Source of the DNA: Clostridium sp. AT4
GTDB lineage: Bacteria > Bacillota > Clostridia > Lachnospirales > Lachnospiraceae
Assembly: GCF_001517625.2 (NCBI RefSeq)
Contig: NZ_LN999826.1
Span: 203,021-267,020 of the forward strand
Direction: 5' to 3'
DNA length: 64,000 nucleotides
Every line of letters begins with the position of its first letter. Positions within the stretch are counted from its first letter, which is position 1. The notes under the pieces are model-generated. The model worked only from the letters and a program-made list of their open reading frames with translations. It made no database searches and was not told the origin of the DNA. Shown in pieces: positions 18,992-29,684 of the stretch. A program made the translations under genes and the position numbers.

Positions 18992-19999
18992 TTATACCGA
19001 TTTCCAGAGGATATCCCGGTTGACGGTCTGATAAAACAGGCGCCGGATTTCCTTCGGGTCCTTTGTTTGTCCCAGAATCCACATGGTCTTTGTCACTGCT
19101 GCCTCCAGCGTCATGTCATAGGCTTCCAGCAGGCCAAATTCCTGCTTGATATTTTTGCCTACCTCATATACAGACATATTGCTGCCCTCATTTGTGACCT
19201 GTGTGGTCATGATTACCGTTTTTCCCAGGCTGGTCCAGCGTCCCACGGCCCGATGGTAATCTCCTCCGTCATAGGAGGGAAGGCCGCCTACGCCGAAGGA
19301 TTCAATGATAACAGCGTCATAGTGTTCTGCCATATAGTCAAGAAGGGAGGCGTCCATGGAAGGAATCAGCTTTAAAAGCCCCACATTGGGATTTAAATGG
19401 CAAAAAAACTGCACCGGCTCTTTTAAAAGCTCCTTGTCATCCAGATAAAAAAGGATATGCTCCTCCTGGATCGTGGCAATATAGGGAAAATTGATACTGG
19501 AAAAGGCGTTGTAGCTCTTGGTGCGCTCCTTTTTTCCGCGGGTGCCTGCGATCACCTTGCCGTCGAATACGATATTGACCCCATGTGCGTTTGGGTGAGA
19601 GGCGAAGCGAAGGCTGTCCGCAAGATTGGTTCTGGCGTCTGTGTTTTCCATATCGATAGGCTTTTGGGCTCCGGTGATCACAATGGGCTTTGCAGAATTG
19701 CGGATCAGATAGGAAAGGGCAGCGGCCGTGTAAGCCATGGTGTCTGTACCGTGGGTGATCACAAAGCCGTCATAATCTTTATAATGTTCCTCAATAGCCT
19801 TTTCAATGGTAAGCCAGTGGGAAGGCTGTATGTTGGTGCTGTCAATATTTAATACCTGGATCGAATCAATGCTGCAGAACGTCCGGCTGTCCGGGACAAA
19901 GGAAAGGATTTCTTCCGAGGAAAGAAGGGGCATTAACCCCTGGGACGTACGTTTGCAGGCAATGGTGCCTCCAGTGCCAAGAAGCAGGATGCGTTTCAT
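18992..19999 (-). CDS. ansA: Type I L-asparaginase
   Basis: A 335-residue cytoplasmic enzyme that hydrolyses L-asparagine to aspartate and ammonia. Both active-site threonine motifs are visible: GTGGTIA at residues 8-14 and HGTDT at 83-87; TGAQKP and the C-terminal glycine-rich segment also match. No signal peptide is present, in line with the type I (cytoplasmic) enzyme. An AAGGAG site precedes the ATG. It is the first gene of an operon with azlC and azlD, read from a consensus minus-strand promoter at 20093-20065. Confidence 0.95.
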   Translation of the reverse strand: MKRILLLGTGGTIACKRTSQGLMPLLSSEEILSFVPDSRTFCSIDSIQVLNIDSTNIQPSHWLTIEKAIEEHYKDYDGFVITHGTDTMAYTAAALSYLIRNSAKPIVITGAQKPIDMENTDARTNLADSLRFASHPNAHGVNIVFDGKVIAGTRGKKERTKSYNAFSSINFPYIATIQEEHILFYLDDKELLKEPVQFFCHLNPNVGLLKLIPSMDASLLDYMAEHYDAVIIESFGVGGLPSYDGGDYHRAVGRWTSLGKTVIMTTQVTNEGSNMSVYEVGKNIKQEFGLLEAYDMTLEAAVTKTMWILGQTKDPKEIRRLFYQTVNRDILWKSV

Positions 20000-20064
20000 A
20001 AAATATAAATCTCCTTATCAATAACCGGCCGGCCTTTAAAGCCCAAACCGGAGAGTCTGTCTGT

Positions 20065-20093
20065 ATTCTAACGATTCTCTTACGATTTGTCAA
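20065..20093 (-). promoter_or_regulatory. Promoter of ansA-azlC-azlD
   Basis: Minus strand TTGACA (20093-20088) and TAGAAT (20070-20065), 17-base spacer. Confidence 0.75.
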
Positions 20094-20110
20094 TTTTTTC
20101 ATTCCCTTAT

Positions 20111-20138
20111 TTGAATATGACAGTAAATATGATACAAT
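20111..20138 (+). promoter_or_regulatory. Promoter of nfeD and the SPFH gene
   Basis: TTGAAT (20111-20116) and TACAAT (20133-20138), 16-base spacer, divergent from the ansA promoter. Confidence 0.6.
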
Positions 20139-20247
20139 AAAGATATCTTTCCTCAAAAGCGGGTACAGCCGGCTATAATGGGGAATCATATCCGTGCGGA
20201 GTGTACAGACAGCTTTCCGGCACGGCTGCAGAAAGGAGGAAAAGCAG

Positions 20248-20679
20248 ATGACCTTATTTTGGATCGCGGCATTTATCGTGCTTACAGCGGCAGAGGCGCT
20301 TACCGTTTCCCTTACCTGTATCTGGTTTGCAGGAGGAGCGCTTGCGGGGCTTTTGGTTCAGGTCCTGGGAGGCAGTGTGAAGCTGCAGCTGGCTTTGTTT
20401 GCAGCCGTTTCCTTTGCGCTGCTCCTTCTGGTGCGGCCTCTGACGGCAGGAATCCTAAAGCCGAAGGAGACACGGACCAACACAGACGGGCTCATCGGCA
20501 GAAAAGTGGTGGTTAAGGAGACCATCGACAACGTCCGGGGAACAGGAAGCGTGTCTCTGGCCGGAGAAACCTGGCTGGCCCGTTCGCTCCATGAGGATCG
20601 GATCCTTACGCCCGGCACAGCCGCTGTGATCCGGGAGATCCGGGGCGCAAAACTATTTGTAGAACAGGAAAATGAATAA
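20248..20679 (+). CDS. NfeD family membrane protein
   Basis: A 143-residue short NfeD protein. Two to three membrane segments fill the first 75 residues (MTLFWIAAFIVLTAAEAL, then WFAGGALAGLLVQVL and a third), followed by a soluble OB-fold-like domain with IGRKVVVKETID and GSVSLAGETWLAR, the family signature. AAGGAGG at 20233-20239 sets the start at 20248. NfeD proteins usually accompany SPFH (stomatin-like) proteins and help organise membrane microdomains; the next gene, 11 bases on, is exactly such a partner. Confidence 0.9.
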   Translation: MTLFWIAAFIVLTAAEALTVSLTCIWFAGGALAGLLVQVLGGSVKLQLALFAAVSFALLLLVRPLTAGILKPKETRTNTDGLIGRKVVVKETIDNVRGTGSVSLAGETWLARSLHEDRILTPGTAAVIREIRGAKLFVEQENE

Positions 20680-20690
20680 GGAGGGATTTT

Positions 20691-21641
20691 ATGTTAGGTA
20701 TGATAGGAGGTTTTATGGCGTTTATTATTGTTGCAGTTGTAATTCTGGTGATTCTTTCGTCCTGTATCCGAATTGTTCCTCAGGCACAGGCGCTGGTAGT
20801 GGAACGTCTGGGCGGCTATCTGGGGACCTACGGGGTAGGCGTCCATTTTCTGATCCCCTTTATTGACCGGGTGGCAAAGAAGGTAAACTTAAAGGAGCAG
20901 GTGGAGGACTTCCCGCCGCAGCCGGTGATCACAAAGGACAATGTTACCATGCAGATCGATACAGTGGTATTCTTCTACATTACCGATCCGAAAATGTATG
21001 CGTATGGTGTGGAGCGTCCGATCCTTGCGATTGAGAATCTGACAGCCACTACTTTAAGAAATATTATCGGTGATCTGGAGTTAGATGAAACACTGACTTC
21101 CAGAGAGACCATCAATGCCAAGATGCAGGAATCCCTGGATCTGGCGACGGATCCCTGGGGTATCAAGGTTACCCGTGTGGAGCTTAAGAACATCATTCCC
21201 CCGGCAGCCATTCAGGAGGCCATGGAGAAGCAGATGAAGGCAGAGCGTGAGCGCCGCGAGGCTATCTTAAAGGCAGAGGGCGAGAAGAAGTCCATGATCC
21301 TGGTAGCAGAGGGAAATAAGGAGTCTGCCGTTTTAAATGCAGAGGCTGAAAAAGAGGCGGCCATCCTTCGTGCTGAAGCAGAGAAGGAAAAGAAGATCAA
21401 AGAGGCTCAGGGACAGGCGGAGGCCATCCGCACCGTACAGAAGGCTACAGCAGAAGGAATCCGCTACATCCGGGAAGCAGGAGCTGATCAGACCGTGCTG
21501 CAGCTTAAGAGTCTGGAGGCCTTTGCGGCGGCTGCCAACGGCAGAGCCACCAAGATCATCATTCCTTCTGAAATCCAGGGAATTGCAGGCCTTGTAAAGT
21601 CTATTGCAGAGGTAGCAGGAGACGGAGCTGCTGAGAAGTAA
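20691..21641 (+). CDS. SPFH domain (stomatin/prohibitin-like) membrane protein
   Basis: A 316-residue protein with one N-terminal membrane segment (about residues 8-27), a PHB/SPFH domain (about 28-190, with ERLGGYLGTYGVG and DPKMYAYGVERP) and a long charged coiled coil of AEAEKEAAI-type repeats (about 185-255). Proteins of this group (QmcA/YbbK type) form large membrane assemblies that act as scaffolds or protease regulators. It follows the NfeD gene at operon spacing behind GGAGG. It is not a flotillin by length or C-terminus. Confidence 0.92.
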   Translation: MLGMIGGFMAFIIVAVVILVILSSCIRIVPQAQALVVERLGGYLGTYGVGVHFLIPFIDRVAKKVNLKEQVEDFPPQPVITKDNVTMQIDTVVFFYITDPKMYAYGVERPILAIENLTATTLRNIIGDLELDETLTSRETINAKMQESLDLATDPWGIKVTRVELKNIIPPAAIQEAMEKQMKAERERREAILKAEGEKKSMILVAEGNKESAVLNAEAEKEAAILRAEAEKEKKIKEAQGQAEAIRTVQKATAEGIRYIREAGADQTVLQLKSLEAFAAAANGRATKIIIPSEIQGIAGLVKSIAEVAGDGAAEK

Positions 21642-21684
21642 GCAGATAAAGAGATAAAGTACCCGTCAACGAGGAGATAAACAA

Positions 21685-23082
21685 ATGAGCGCGGAGCAAA
21701 AAGTCCAAAAGATAAAAGCAAATGGAATTACAGAGGGAAGTATTTTCGGACAGCTGCTGCTGTTTTTCTTCCCTATTTTATTCGGAACCTTTTTTCAGCA
21801 GCTTTATAATACGGCAGATGCCGTGGTAGTAGGCCGCTTTGTGGGAAAACAGGCTCTGGCAGCAGTAGGAGGAACCACCAGTACGCTGATCAATCTGATG
21901 GTGGGCTTCTTTGTGGGTCTGTCCAGCGGCGCTACTGTGGTCATCTCGCAGTATTACGGTGCAAAAAAGGCCGATAAGGTTCACTGGGCCGTACATACCT
22001 CAGTTGCTTTTTCGGTCATAGGAGGCGTCCTTTTTATGGCAGTGGGACTTGTGGGAGCCAGATGGGCGCTCACAGCCATGCATACGCCTGAGGATGTAAT
22101 GGATCATGCAGTAACCTATATCAGGATCTATTTTCTGGGGATGGTTCCTAATCTTCTGTACAATATGGGAGCCGGCATTCTCCGTGCAGTGGGAGATTCC
22201 AGACGGCCGCTGTATTTCCTCATTGGGAGCTGTTTTGTAAACATTATCCTGGATGTGGTTTTAGTGGCAGTGCTCCGGATGGGAGTGGCCGGTGCTGCTC
22301 TGGCAACTATTTCTTCCCAGCTTTTTTCAGCGATCCTGGTAATTCTCTGCCTGACCCGCACACAGGATATGTATAAGGTAGAGTGGAGAAAGATCCGTAT
22401 TGACGGCCGGATGCTCCAGAGGATCATACGCATCGGTATCCCAGCAGGAATGCAGTCTGTGATGTATAACATTTCCAACATTATTATCCAGGCCGGTGTA
22501 AATAATCTGGGAACAGACAATGTGACTGCCTGGGCAACCTACGGAAAGGTGGACGGCCTGTACTGGATGATGATCAATGCTCTGGGAATATCCGTTACTA
22601 CCTTTGTTGGACAGAACTACGGAGCAAGGCGGATGGACCGGGTGAGAAAGGGAGCCGGCGCCTGTATGGTGATCGGCGTGGTGCTTACGGCCATTGTCTC
22701 GACAGCGCTGTATTTCTGGGGGTATCTGTTTATCGAGCTTTTCACCTCGGATCCTCAGGTACAGCTCATCAGCCAGAGCCTGATCCATTTTATGGTTCCC
22801 ACCTTTATTACCTATATCACCATTGAGATCCTTTCCGGTACCTTAAGAGGCGTGGGTGATGCCTGGATGCCTCTCATTATTACCGGTGTAGGCGTGTGTC
22901 TGGTGCGTGTGATCTGGATTATTTTTGCACTGCCGCATTTCAATACCATTCTGGCAGCTGCCTTTTGTTATCCTATGACCTGGGCTTTAACCTCAGCGGC
23001 CTTTGCGGTGTATTATTACTTTTTCAGCAGCCTAAAGAGGGTAAACTTAAAGAAAATTTTTTTAAAGCATCAGTATAAATAG
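21685..23082 (+). CDS. MATE family efflux transporter (second copy)
   Basis: A 465-residue integral membrane protein with about twelve segments. Family features are ADAVVVGRFVGKQALAAVGG near the first segments, FVGLSSGATVVISQYYGA, and GQNYGARRMDRV in the second half. It resembles the large Firmicute branch of MATE proteins with no known substrate and is only distantly similar to the other MATE protein at 6822-8186. A GAGGAG site precedes the ATG. No regulator is adjacent. It starts 43 bases after the SPFH gene, so read-through from that operon is possible. Confidence 0.9.
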   Translation: MSAEQKVQKIKANGITEGSIFGQLLLFFFPILFGTFFQQLYNTADAVVVGRFVGKQALAAVGGTTSTLINLMVGFFVGLSSGATVVISQYYGAKKADKVHWAVHTSVAFSVIGGVLFMAVGLVGARWALTAMHTPEDVMDHAVTYIRIYFLGMVPNLLYNMGAGILRAVGDSRRPLYFLIGSCFVNIILDVVLVAVLRMGVAGAALATISSQLFSAILVILCLTRTQDMYKVEWRKIRIDGRMLQRIIRIGIPAGMQSVMYNISNIIIQAGVNNLGTDNVTAWATYGKVDGLYWMMINALGISVTTFVGQNYGARRMDRVRKGAGACMVIGVVLTAIVSTALYFWGYLFIELFTSDPQVQLISQSLIHFMVPTFITYITIEILSGTLRGVGDAWMPLIITGVGVCLVRVIWIIFALPHFNTILAAAFCYPMTWALTSAAFAVYYYFFSSLKRVNLKKIFLKHQYK

Positions 23083-23139
23083 GAAAATGGCGGAAAAACT
23101 TCCTGTATCAGTAAAAAAGCAAAAGCAGGAGGTTGGCTT

Positions 23140-23322
23140 ATGACGTCAGGAGAGGTTATTTTCAATAATGTGGAGGAAATTGTGCACTTTGTGAATCAGG
23201 CGGAAAAGATCCGCTGGGATGTGGATGTCTGTCTGGGAAGCTGTATTGTGGATGGAAAATCCCTTTTGGGGGTTATGAGCTTCGGTACAGGCAAAAAACT
23301 TAAGATAGTGATCCACAACTAA
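23140..23322 (+). CDS. Truncated HPr-like protein lacking the phosphorylatable histidine
   Basis: A 60-residue protein whose second half (GKSLLGVMSFGTGKKLKI) aligns with the Ser46 region of the phosphocarrier HPr, with S41 at the Ser46 position. The His15 segment of HPr (HARPA) has no counterpart: the matching stretch reads VEEIVHFV. The chain also stops before the last HPr helix. It therefore cannot carry phosphate from enzyme I; a Crh-like regulatory role through the serine is possible but unproven. AGGAGG precedes the ATG. It sits just before nudC. Confidence 0.75.
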   Translation: MTSGEVIFNNVEEIVHFVNQAEKIRWDVDVCLGSCIVDGKSLLGVMSFGTGKKLKIVIHN

Positions 23323-23344
23323 AGAAGAAAGGGAAGCAGTGCCA

Positions 23345-24178
23345 ATGATACAGGAAATCGGTGAAGGCAGGTTTAATCCTGCCTATATGAGAAAAAATCC
23401 GCAGGAGGATGATATCCTGCTTCATTATGAATACAATAAGGTAATGCTTATCAAGGAGGGGGACGGATACCGTCTCCCTGCTTTTAGGGATTTAAAGGGA
23501 GAGGAAGATGCTGTGGAAAGCGTTTCATACCTCTTTTCTATTGATTCCAGAGGGTATTATCTGGCAGATACGTTTCAAATGCCGGAATTTGGCGGCTTTG
23601 TTATGGAGGGACTGCAGATCTTCCGCTCCTTTGAACCCATGGAGGACGGCTTTGCGGGAATTACGGGGAGCCAGATTTACCGTTGGAGAGAGAGCCGCAG
23701 GTTTTGCGGCTGCTGCGGGGGAAAAATGGCTCCGGGAGAGAAAGAGCGTTCCATGGTATGCTCTGCGTGCGGCCATACAGAATATCCCAAGATCAGTCCG
23801 GCAGTGATCGTGGCGATCCGGAATGGGGATCGGCTGCTTATGTCCAGGTATGCCAGGGGAGCTTACCGTCATTATGCTCTGATCGCAGGCTATCTGGAAA
23901 TCGGAGAGACCTTTGAGGACTGTGTGAAGCGGGAAGTAATGGAAGAGGTGGGACTGAAAGTCAAAAATATCCGTTACTATAAGAGTCAGCCATGGGCTTT
24001 TTCCGATACGGTGATGATCGGCTTTGTGGCAGATCTGGACGGAGACGATACCATACGGCTCCAGGAAGAGGAACTGTCGGAGGCCGGCTGGTTTACAAGG
24101 GAGGAGATCATAGAGTATCCGCCCTATATCAGCGTAGGCCATGAGATGATGAAAGCATTTAAGGATGGAAAAATCTAA
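23345..24178 (+). CDS. nudC: NAD(+)/NADH diphosphatase, also RNA de-NADding enzyme
   Basis: A 277-residue Nudix hydrolase. NudC cleaves NADH to NMNH and AMP and removes NAD caps from RNA. The zinc ribbon has C121, C124, C139 and C142; the Nudix box runs G182 to L204 with REVMEEVGL; the NudC hallmark SQPWAF follows at about 217. I use ATG 23345; a GTG two codons earlier is an alternative. The stop codon overlaps the next start as TAATG, so it is translationally coupled to the HAD phosphatase. Confidence 0.93.
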   Translation: MIQEIGEGRFNPAYMRKNPQEDDILLHYEYNKVMLIKEGDGYRLPAFRDLKGEEDAVESVSYLFSIDSRGYYLADTFQMPEFGGFVMEGLQIFRSFEPMEDGFAGITGSQIYRWRESRRFCGCCGGKMAPGEKERSMVCSACGHTEYPKISPAVIVAIRNGDRLLMSRYARGAYRHYALIAGYLEIGETFEDCVKREVMEEVGLKVKNIRYYKSQPWAFSDTVMIGFVADLDGDDTIRLQEEELSEAGWFTREEIIEYPPYISVGHEMMKAFKDGKI

Positions 24179-24861
24179 TGAAAGAAAAAAAGTACATATT
24201 ATTTGATCTGGATGGCACTCTGACCGATCCGAAGGAAGGAATTACAAAGGCTGTCCAGTATTCTCTGGCACATTATGGCATAGAAGAAACAAATCTGGAT
24301 ATGCTCTGTCCCTTTATAGGTCCGCCTTTAAGGGATAGTTACATCAATTTTTACGGTTTTTCCCAGGAAAAGGCCACAGAGGCTATTTCCGTGTATCGTG
24401 AGTATTTCTGCCGGGAGGGTTGGGCGCAGAATAAGGTGTATCCGGGAATACCAGAGCTTTTGGGAGCATTGAAAAATGCGGGAAAGAAGCTGTATGTGGC
24501 GACCTCCAAGCCGGAGCCCTTTGCAGTTCAGATCTTAGAGCATTTTGGGCTGGCTGGATTTTTTGACGGCATCGGCGGTGCTGATCTGGAGGAAACCCGC
24601 GTGAGAAAAGGTGATGTGATTTCTTATGTAAGAGAGCGCTTTGGTCTTTTAAGGGATGAAACAGGCCGTGATCTGGCGCCAGATATCGTGATGGTGGGAG
24701 ACAGGGAGCATGACATCATAGGAGCTGGGGAGCAGGGGCTGGAGAGCATTGGCGTGCTCTATGGTTACGGAAGCCGCAGGGAACTGGAAGAGAGTGAGGC
24801 GGCACGGATTGCAGAGTCGGTAGAAGCGCTGAGGGCAATTCTCCTTGGTGAAATGTTATAA
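24178..24861 (+). CDS. HAD superfamily phosphatase (phosphoglycolate phosphatase-like)
   Basis: A 227-residue hydrolase. Motif I is FDLDGTLTD (residues 9-17) with the nucleophile and acid aspartates, motif II lies in VATSKPE, and motif III/IV in MVGDREHDIIGA. A helical cap between motifs I and II places it with the Gph/PpaX subgroup. It shares the junction TAATG with nudC. Substrate prediction within this superfamily is unreliable; phosphoglycolate, pyrophosphate or a nucleotide is possible. Confidence 0.88.
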   Translation: MKEKKYILFDLDGTLTDPKEGITKAVQYSLAHYGIEETNLDMLCPFIGPPLRDSYINFYGFSQEKATEAISVYREYFCREGWAQNKVYPGIPELLGALKNAGKKLYVATSKPEPFAVQILEHFGLAGFFDGIGGADLEETRVRKGDVISYVRERFGLLRDETGRDLAPDIVMVGDREHDIIGAGEQGLESIGVLYGYGSRRELEESEAARIAESVEALRAILLGEML

Positions 24862-24894
24862 CTTCTGTTCATAATTGCCATTCCTATTATACAT

Positions 24895-24923
24895 TTGACA
24901 AATAAAATAATGGTTGCTATGAT
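24895..24923 (+). promoter_or_regulatory. Promoter of ilvN-ilvC
   Basis: TTGACA (24895-24900) and TATGAT (24918-24923), 17-base spacer, about 83 bases before the first start codon. I see no T-box or leader peptide in the short leader. Confidence 0.8.
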
Positions 24924-25012
24924 AAAAACTAATATATGGCACAGGGAATTTTCAGACAAATCCTGCTTCTGGCAGGGATGGGAAATGACCGGCTGATATG
25001 GAGGAATAAGAT

Positions 25013-26567
<1,555 letters not shown>

Positions 26568-26596
26568 TAACACATCAATTAGAAAACGGAGCAGAC

Positions 26597-26646
26597 ATCC
26601 CAAAAGAGGGAACCGTCAAACAGACGGCCTCTTTTGGGATTTTTTG
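26597..26646. terminator. Terminator of ilvN-ilvC
   Basis: ATCCCAAAAGAGG and CCTCTTTTGGGAT form a 13-bp stem with an inner CCGTC / GACGG stem, followed by six T. Confidence 0.93.
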
Positions 26647-26655
26647 GAATTTAAA

Positions 26656-26807
26656 GAGTTCATCCGCCTTTGAAGCCTTTCTGGCAACCGGAGGAACAGA
26701 GGAAGAATGTGTTGGGAGCAGAGTATGAGAGGATTGTAAATGAGGCAGTCATTGCTCAGATCACGCAGAAAGAGCAGGAAACAGGAGTGGAATTTGTGAT
26801 CAAATAG
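26656..26807 (+). pseudogene. Possible C-terminal gene remnant
   Basis: Between the ilvC terminator and the LysR gene, one frame stays open for about 50 codons with protein-like composition (AEYERIVNEAVIAQITQKE, ending GVEFVIK and a TAG at 26805-26807). It has no in-frame ATG with a ribosome-binding site and I cannot name the family. It may be the tail of a decayed gene. Low confidence. Confidence 0.25.
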
Positions 26808-26811
26808 CCCA

Positions 26812-26856
26812 AAATACAGCTGTCGGAAAACGTACATTTCTCCGGCAGCTGTTATG
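26812..26856 (-). terminator. Terminator of the LysR gene
   Basis: ACAGCTGTCGG and CCGGCAGCTGT (26816-26826, 26842-26852) form a stem with one G-T pair directly after the minus-strand stop codon; a short T-rich tail follows on that strand. Confidence 0.6.
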
Positions 26857-26857
26857 C

Positions 26858-27739
26858 TTAATAAAGAAATTCCAGAAATATTTTTAAAGCCATGGCCTGA
26901 TTATTGGAATGGTAGGCAAAGCCGATGGTTCTTCGATGGATGGCATTTTTCAGAGGAACTTCCACTAAAGTTCCGTTGTCAAGCTCCTTTTGTACCAGTT
27001 CCCGTATGACACAGGCTACACCCAGACCGATCTTTGCAAATTCGATCAGCAGATCCATAGTTGTAACCTCCAGAATCTGATGGGGAATAATGGAATATTC
27101 TTCCAGATACTGATCCACATGGATCCGGGTCATGTTGCTCTGATCCAAAAGCATGATATTTCCCGTTTCAAAGATATCCGCATCCTTTCCTTCCCGCAGA
27201 TAGAGATTTTCCAGGTAAGAAGGCGTAGTGACAAAGGTATCCTGAATATCCATAACGGGAATAAAGGTCAGATCCCTGTGAGAAGCCGGTTCTGCGATCA
27301 GGCCCAGATCCAGCTTGTGCTGTTCCAGACCGGCGATGGTCTGAGCAGTAGACTGGCCTTCAATGGAAATCCTCATGTGTGGGTATTGGTCGATAAAGGT
27401 CTTCAGATAAGGAAGGAGCACATATTTACAAAGGGTATTGCTGACGCCGATGCGGAGATGGCCGATGTCAAACTCCTGGATCCGCTTTAATTCCTGTTCT
27501 CCTCTGGTCAGGGCCTCAAAGGCTTCCTTTGCATATTCAAAAAGGACCTGCCCTTCTGCTGTCAGCTGCACGCCTCTGGAGCTGCGGGTGAAAAGCGAGA
27601 TACCGATGCTGTCTTCCAGCTTGCTGATGGCTTTGCTGATGGCAGGCTGGCTGATATAGAGTTCCTTGGCAGCTTTTGAAATGTTTCCTGCTTTGGCTAC
27701 CTCGTAAAAGATTTTATACTGTGAAAGGTTCTGTTCCAT
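26858..27739 (-). CDS. LysR family regulator divergent from leuCD
   Basis: A 293-residue LysR-type activator. The N-terminal winged helix (residues about 6-65) contains YKIFYEVAKAGNISKAAKELYISQPAISKAI in segments, typical of the family; an effector-binding periplasmic-protein-like domain follows. The start is placed at 27739 (MEQNLSQYKIF) because AGGAG lies 8 bases upstream and the family begins there. It is divergent from leuC, and the shared intergenic region holds a TACA-N12-TGTA dyad, the type of site such proteins use. A role in controlling leucine synthesis is inferred from position. Confidence 0.9.
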   Translation of the reverse strand: MEQNLSQYKIFYEVAKAGNISKAAKELYISQPAISKAISKLEDSIGISLFTRSSRGVQLTAEGQVLFEYAKEAFEALTRGEQELKRIQEFDIGHLRIGVSNTLCKYVLLPYLKTFIDQYPHMRISIEGQSTAQTIAGLEQHKLDLGLIAEPASHRDLTFIPVMDIQDTFVTTPSYLENLYLREGKDADIFETGNIMLLDQSNMTRIHVDQYLEEYSIIPHQILEVTTMDLLIEFAKIGLGVACVIRELVQKELDNGTLVEVPLKNAIHRRTIGFAYHSNNQAMALKIFLEFLY

Positions 27740-27770
27740 GGTAAATACTCCTGTATAACATTTTTTCATA

Positions 27771-27790
27771 TACACCATTCATATTATGTA
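27771..27790. promoter_or_regulatory. Candidate LysR binding dyad between lysR and leuC
   Basis: TACA (27771-27774) and TGTA (27787-27790) flank an AT-rich centre, a T-N11-A type site. It lies about 95 bases before leuC and 30 bases before the lysR start, upstream of a TATGAT-like -10 at 27810. Confidence 0.4.
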
Positions 27791-27844
27791 TTTTTATTAT
27801 AGCAACAGATATGATAGAATGTAAAGCACAGATTAAAAACAGAT

Positions 27845-27864
27845 GGGGCTAAATGAAAAGCCCC
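27845..27864 (+). promoter_or_regulatory. Hairpin in the leuC leader
   Basis: GGGGCT (27845-27850) and AGCCCC (27859-27864) form a perfect 6-bp stem 20 bases before the leuC start, just ahead of its ribosome-binding site. Without a T-run it is not a terminator; it may affect translation. Confidence 0.4.
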
Positions 27865-27884
27865 CTGGTGAGGAGGATGAAGCA

Positions 27885-29147
27885 ATGGGAATGACCATGA
27901 CCCAGAAGATATTAGCCGCTCATGCGGGACTTGCAGAGGTGAAAGCGGGACAGCTGATCGAAGCGGAGCTGGATTTGGTGCTTGGAAATGACATCACCTC
28001 TCCGGTTGCCATCAATGAGATGAAAAAGATGAACTGTCAGACGGTTTTTGATAAAGATAAAATTGCCCTTGTAATGGATCACTTTATTCCGAACAAGGAT
28101 ATTAAATCAGCAGAAAACTGCAAATGCTGCAGAGAGTTTGCCTGCCGCCATGAGATCAGCAACTATTTTGATGTGGGTGATATGGGAATCGAACACGCAC
28201 TTTTGCCGGAAAAAGGTCTGGTTGTGGCTGGTGATGCGGTGATCGGAGCGGACTCCCATACCTGCACCTACGGAGCGTTGGGAGCTTTTTCTACGGGAGT
28301 GGGGAGCACGGATATGGCGGCAGGAATGGTAACGGGAAAGGCCTGGTTTAAGGTGCCTTCTGCCATCCGCTTTGAGCTGGTTGGAAAGCCCTCCAAATGG
28401 GTATCAGGCAAGGATGTGATCTTACATATCATCGGCATGATCGGTGTGGACGGTGCCCTGTACCGCTCCATGGAATTTACGGGAGAGGGCATTAAGAATC
28501 TGTCCATGGATGACCGCTTTACCATCTGCAATATGGCCATTGAGGCCGGTGGAAAGAACGGTATTTTCCCTGTGGATGAGACTGCTCTCCAGTATATGAA
28601 GGAGCATTCCAAACGGGAATTTACGGTATATGAGGCGGATGAGGATGCGGAGTATGATGAGACCTATGTGATCGATCTATCCCGGTTAAAGCCAACGGTA
28701 TCATTTCCCCACCTTCCCTCCAATACCAGAACCATCGATCAGGTAGGCGAGGTGAAGATCGATCAGGCAGTGATCGGCTCCTGTACCAATGGACGGATTG
28801 ATGATATCCGGGCGGCAGCTGAGATCTTAAAGGGAAAGAAGGTTGCAAAGGGTGTGCGCTGTATTGTGATCCCTGCGACGCAGGCCATCTATCTGCAGGC
28901 CATGAGAGAAGGGCTGCTTGAAATATTTATTGAGGCCGGGGCAGTGGTAAGCACTCCCACCTGCGGCCCCTGCCTGGGCGGTTATATGGGCATTCTGGCG
29001 GCCGGTGAAAGATGTATTTCCACTACAAACCGCAATTTCGTTGGCCGTATGGGCCATGTGGATTCAGAAGTATATCTGGCAAGCCCGGCGGTAGCCGCAG
29101 CCAGCGCCGTGGCAGGAAAGATTACGGCTCCCGAAGCAGTGATGTAA
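27885..29147 (+). CDS. leuC: 3-isopropylmalate dehydratase large subunit
   Basis: A 420-residue iron-sulfur enzyme subunit that, with LeuD, interconverts 2- and 3-isopropylmalate in leucine synthesis. The [4Fe-4S] ligands are C300 in GSCTNGR and C360 and C363 in [22 protein letters not shown] also matches. AGGAGG at 27871-27876 places the start at 27885. The length, near 420, is the short archaeal/clostridial type rather than the 465-residue enterobacterial type. leuD follows after 51 bases. leuA and leuB are not in the window. Confidence 0.97.
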   Translation: MGMTMTQKILAAHAGLAEVKAGQLIEAELDLVLGNDITSPVAINEMKKMNCQTVFDKDKIALVMDHFIPNKDIKSAENCKCCREFACRHEISNYFDVGDMGIEHALLPEKGLVVAGDAVIGADSHTCTYGALGAFSTGVGSTDMAAGMVTGKAWFKVPSAIRFELVGKPSKWVSGKDVILHIIGMIGVDGALYRSMEFTGEGIKNLSMDDRFTICNMAIEAGGKNGIFPVDETALQYMKEHSKREFTVYEADEDAEYDETYVIDLSRLKPTVSFPHLPSNTRTIDQVGEVKIDQAVIGSCTNGRIDDIRAAAEILKGKKVAKGVRCIVIPATQAIYLQAMREGLLEIFIEAGAVVSTPTCGPCLGGYMGILAAGERCISTTNRNFVGRMGHVDSEVYLASPAVAAASAVAGKITAPEAVM

Positions 29148-29198
29148 GGCTGCCGGGACGATCTGGTTTTACAGTCCTAAAAAAGAAGGGAGATTACC

Positions 29199-29684
29199 AT
29201 GAAAGTATGCGGACATGTTTTTAAATACGGCGATAATGTAGATACGGATGTAATTATTCCGGCTCGTTACTTAAATGCCACAAAGGGCGAGGAGCTGGCG
29301 AAGCACTGTATGGAGGATATTGACCGTGAATTTGTAAATAAGGTGCAGCCGGGGGATATTATTGTGGCAGAGAAGAACTTTGGCTGCGGATCATCCAGGG
29401 AGCACGCACCCCTGGCCATCAAATGTGCCGGGGTCAGCTGTGTGATCGCAGAGACCTTTGCCAGGATTTTTTACCGCAATTCCATCAATATCGGCCTGCC
29501 CATTATCGAGTGTCCTCAGGCGGCAAAGGCCATCAGTGCAGGAGATAAGGTAGAGGTGGATTTTGACAGTGGCGTGATCACCAATATCACCAGAGGCGAG
29601 GTCTATAAAGGCCAGTCTTTCCCGCCCTTTATGCAGGATATCATACAGGCAGGCGGACTGGTTGCGTATATTAACGCAAAGTAG
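29199..29684 (+). CDS. leuD: 3-isopropylmalate dehydratase small subunit
   Basis: A 161-residue swivel-domain subunit pairing with LeuC. It begins [24 protein letters not shown], where the [11 protein letters not shown] segment is the family signature, and carries [11 protein letters not shown], the substrate-binding loop. A GAAGGGAG site precedes the ATG. Its last 14 bases overlap the 3' end of the convergent LysR gene, with no terminator between, so the two transcripts must run into one another. Confidence 0.97.
   Translation: MKVCGHVFKYGDNVDTDVIIPARYLNATKGEELAKHCMEDIDREFVNKVQPGDIIVAEKNFGCGSSREHAPLAIKCAGVSCVIAETFARIFYRNSINIGLPIIECPQAAKAISAGDKVEVDFDSGVITNITRGEVYKGQSFPPFMQDIIQAGGLVAYINAK

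Noticed and set aside
24862..25012. T-box or leucine/valine leader peptide before ilvN or leuC
   Set aside because: Leaders are short and lack both a T-box sequence and a run of branched-chain codons.
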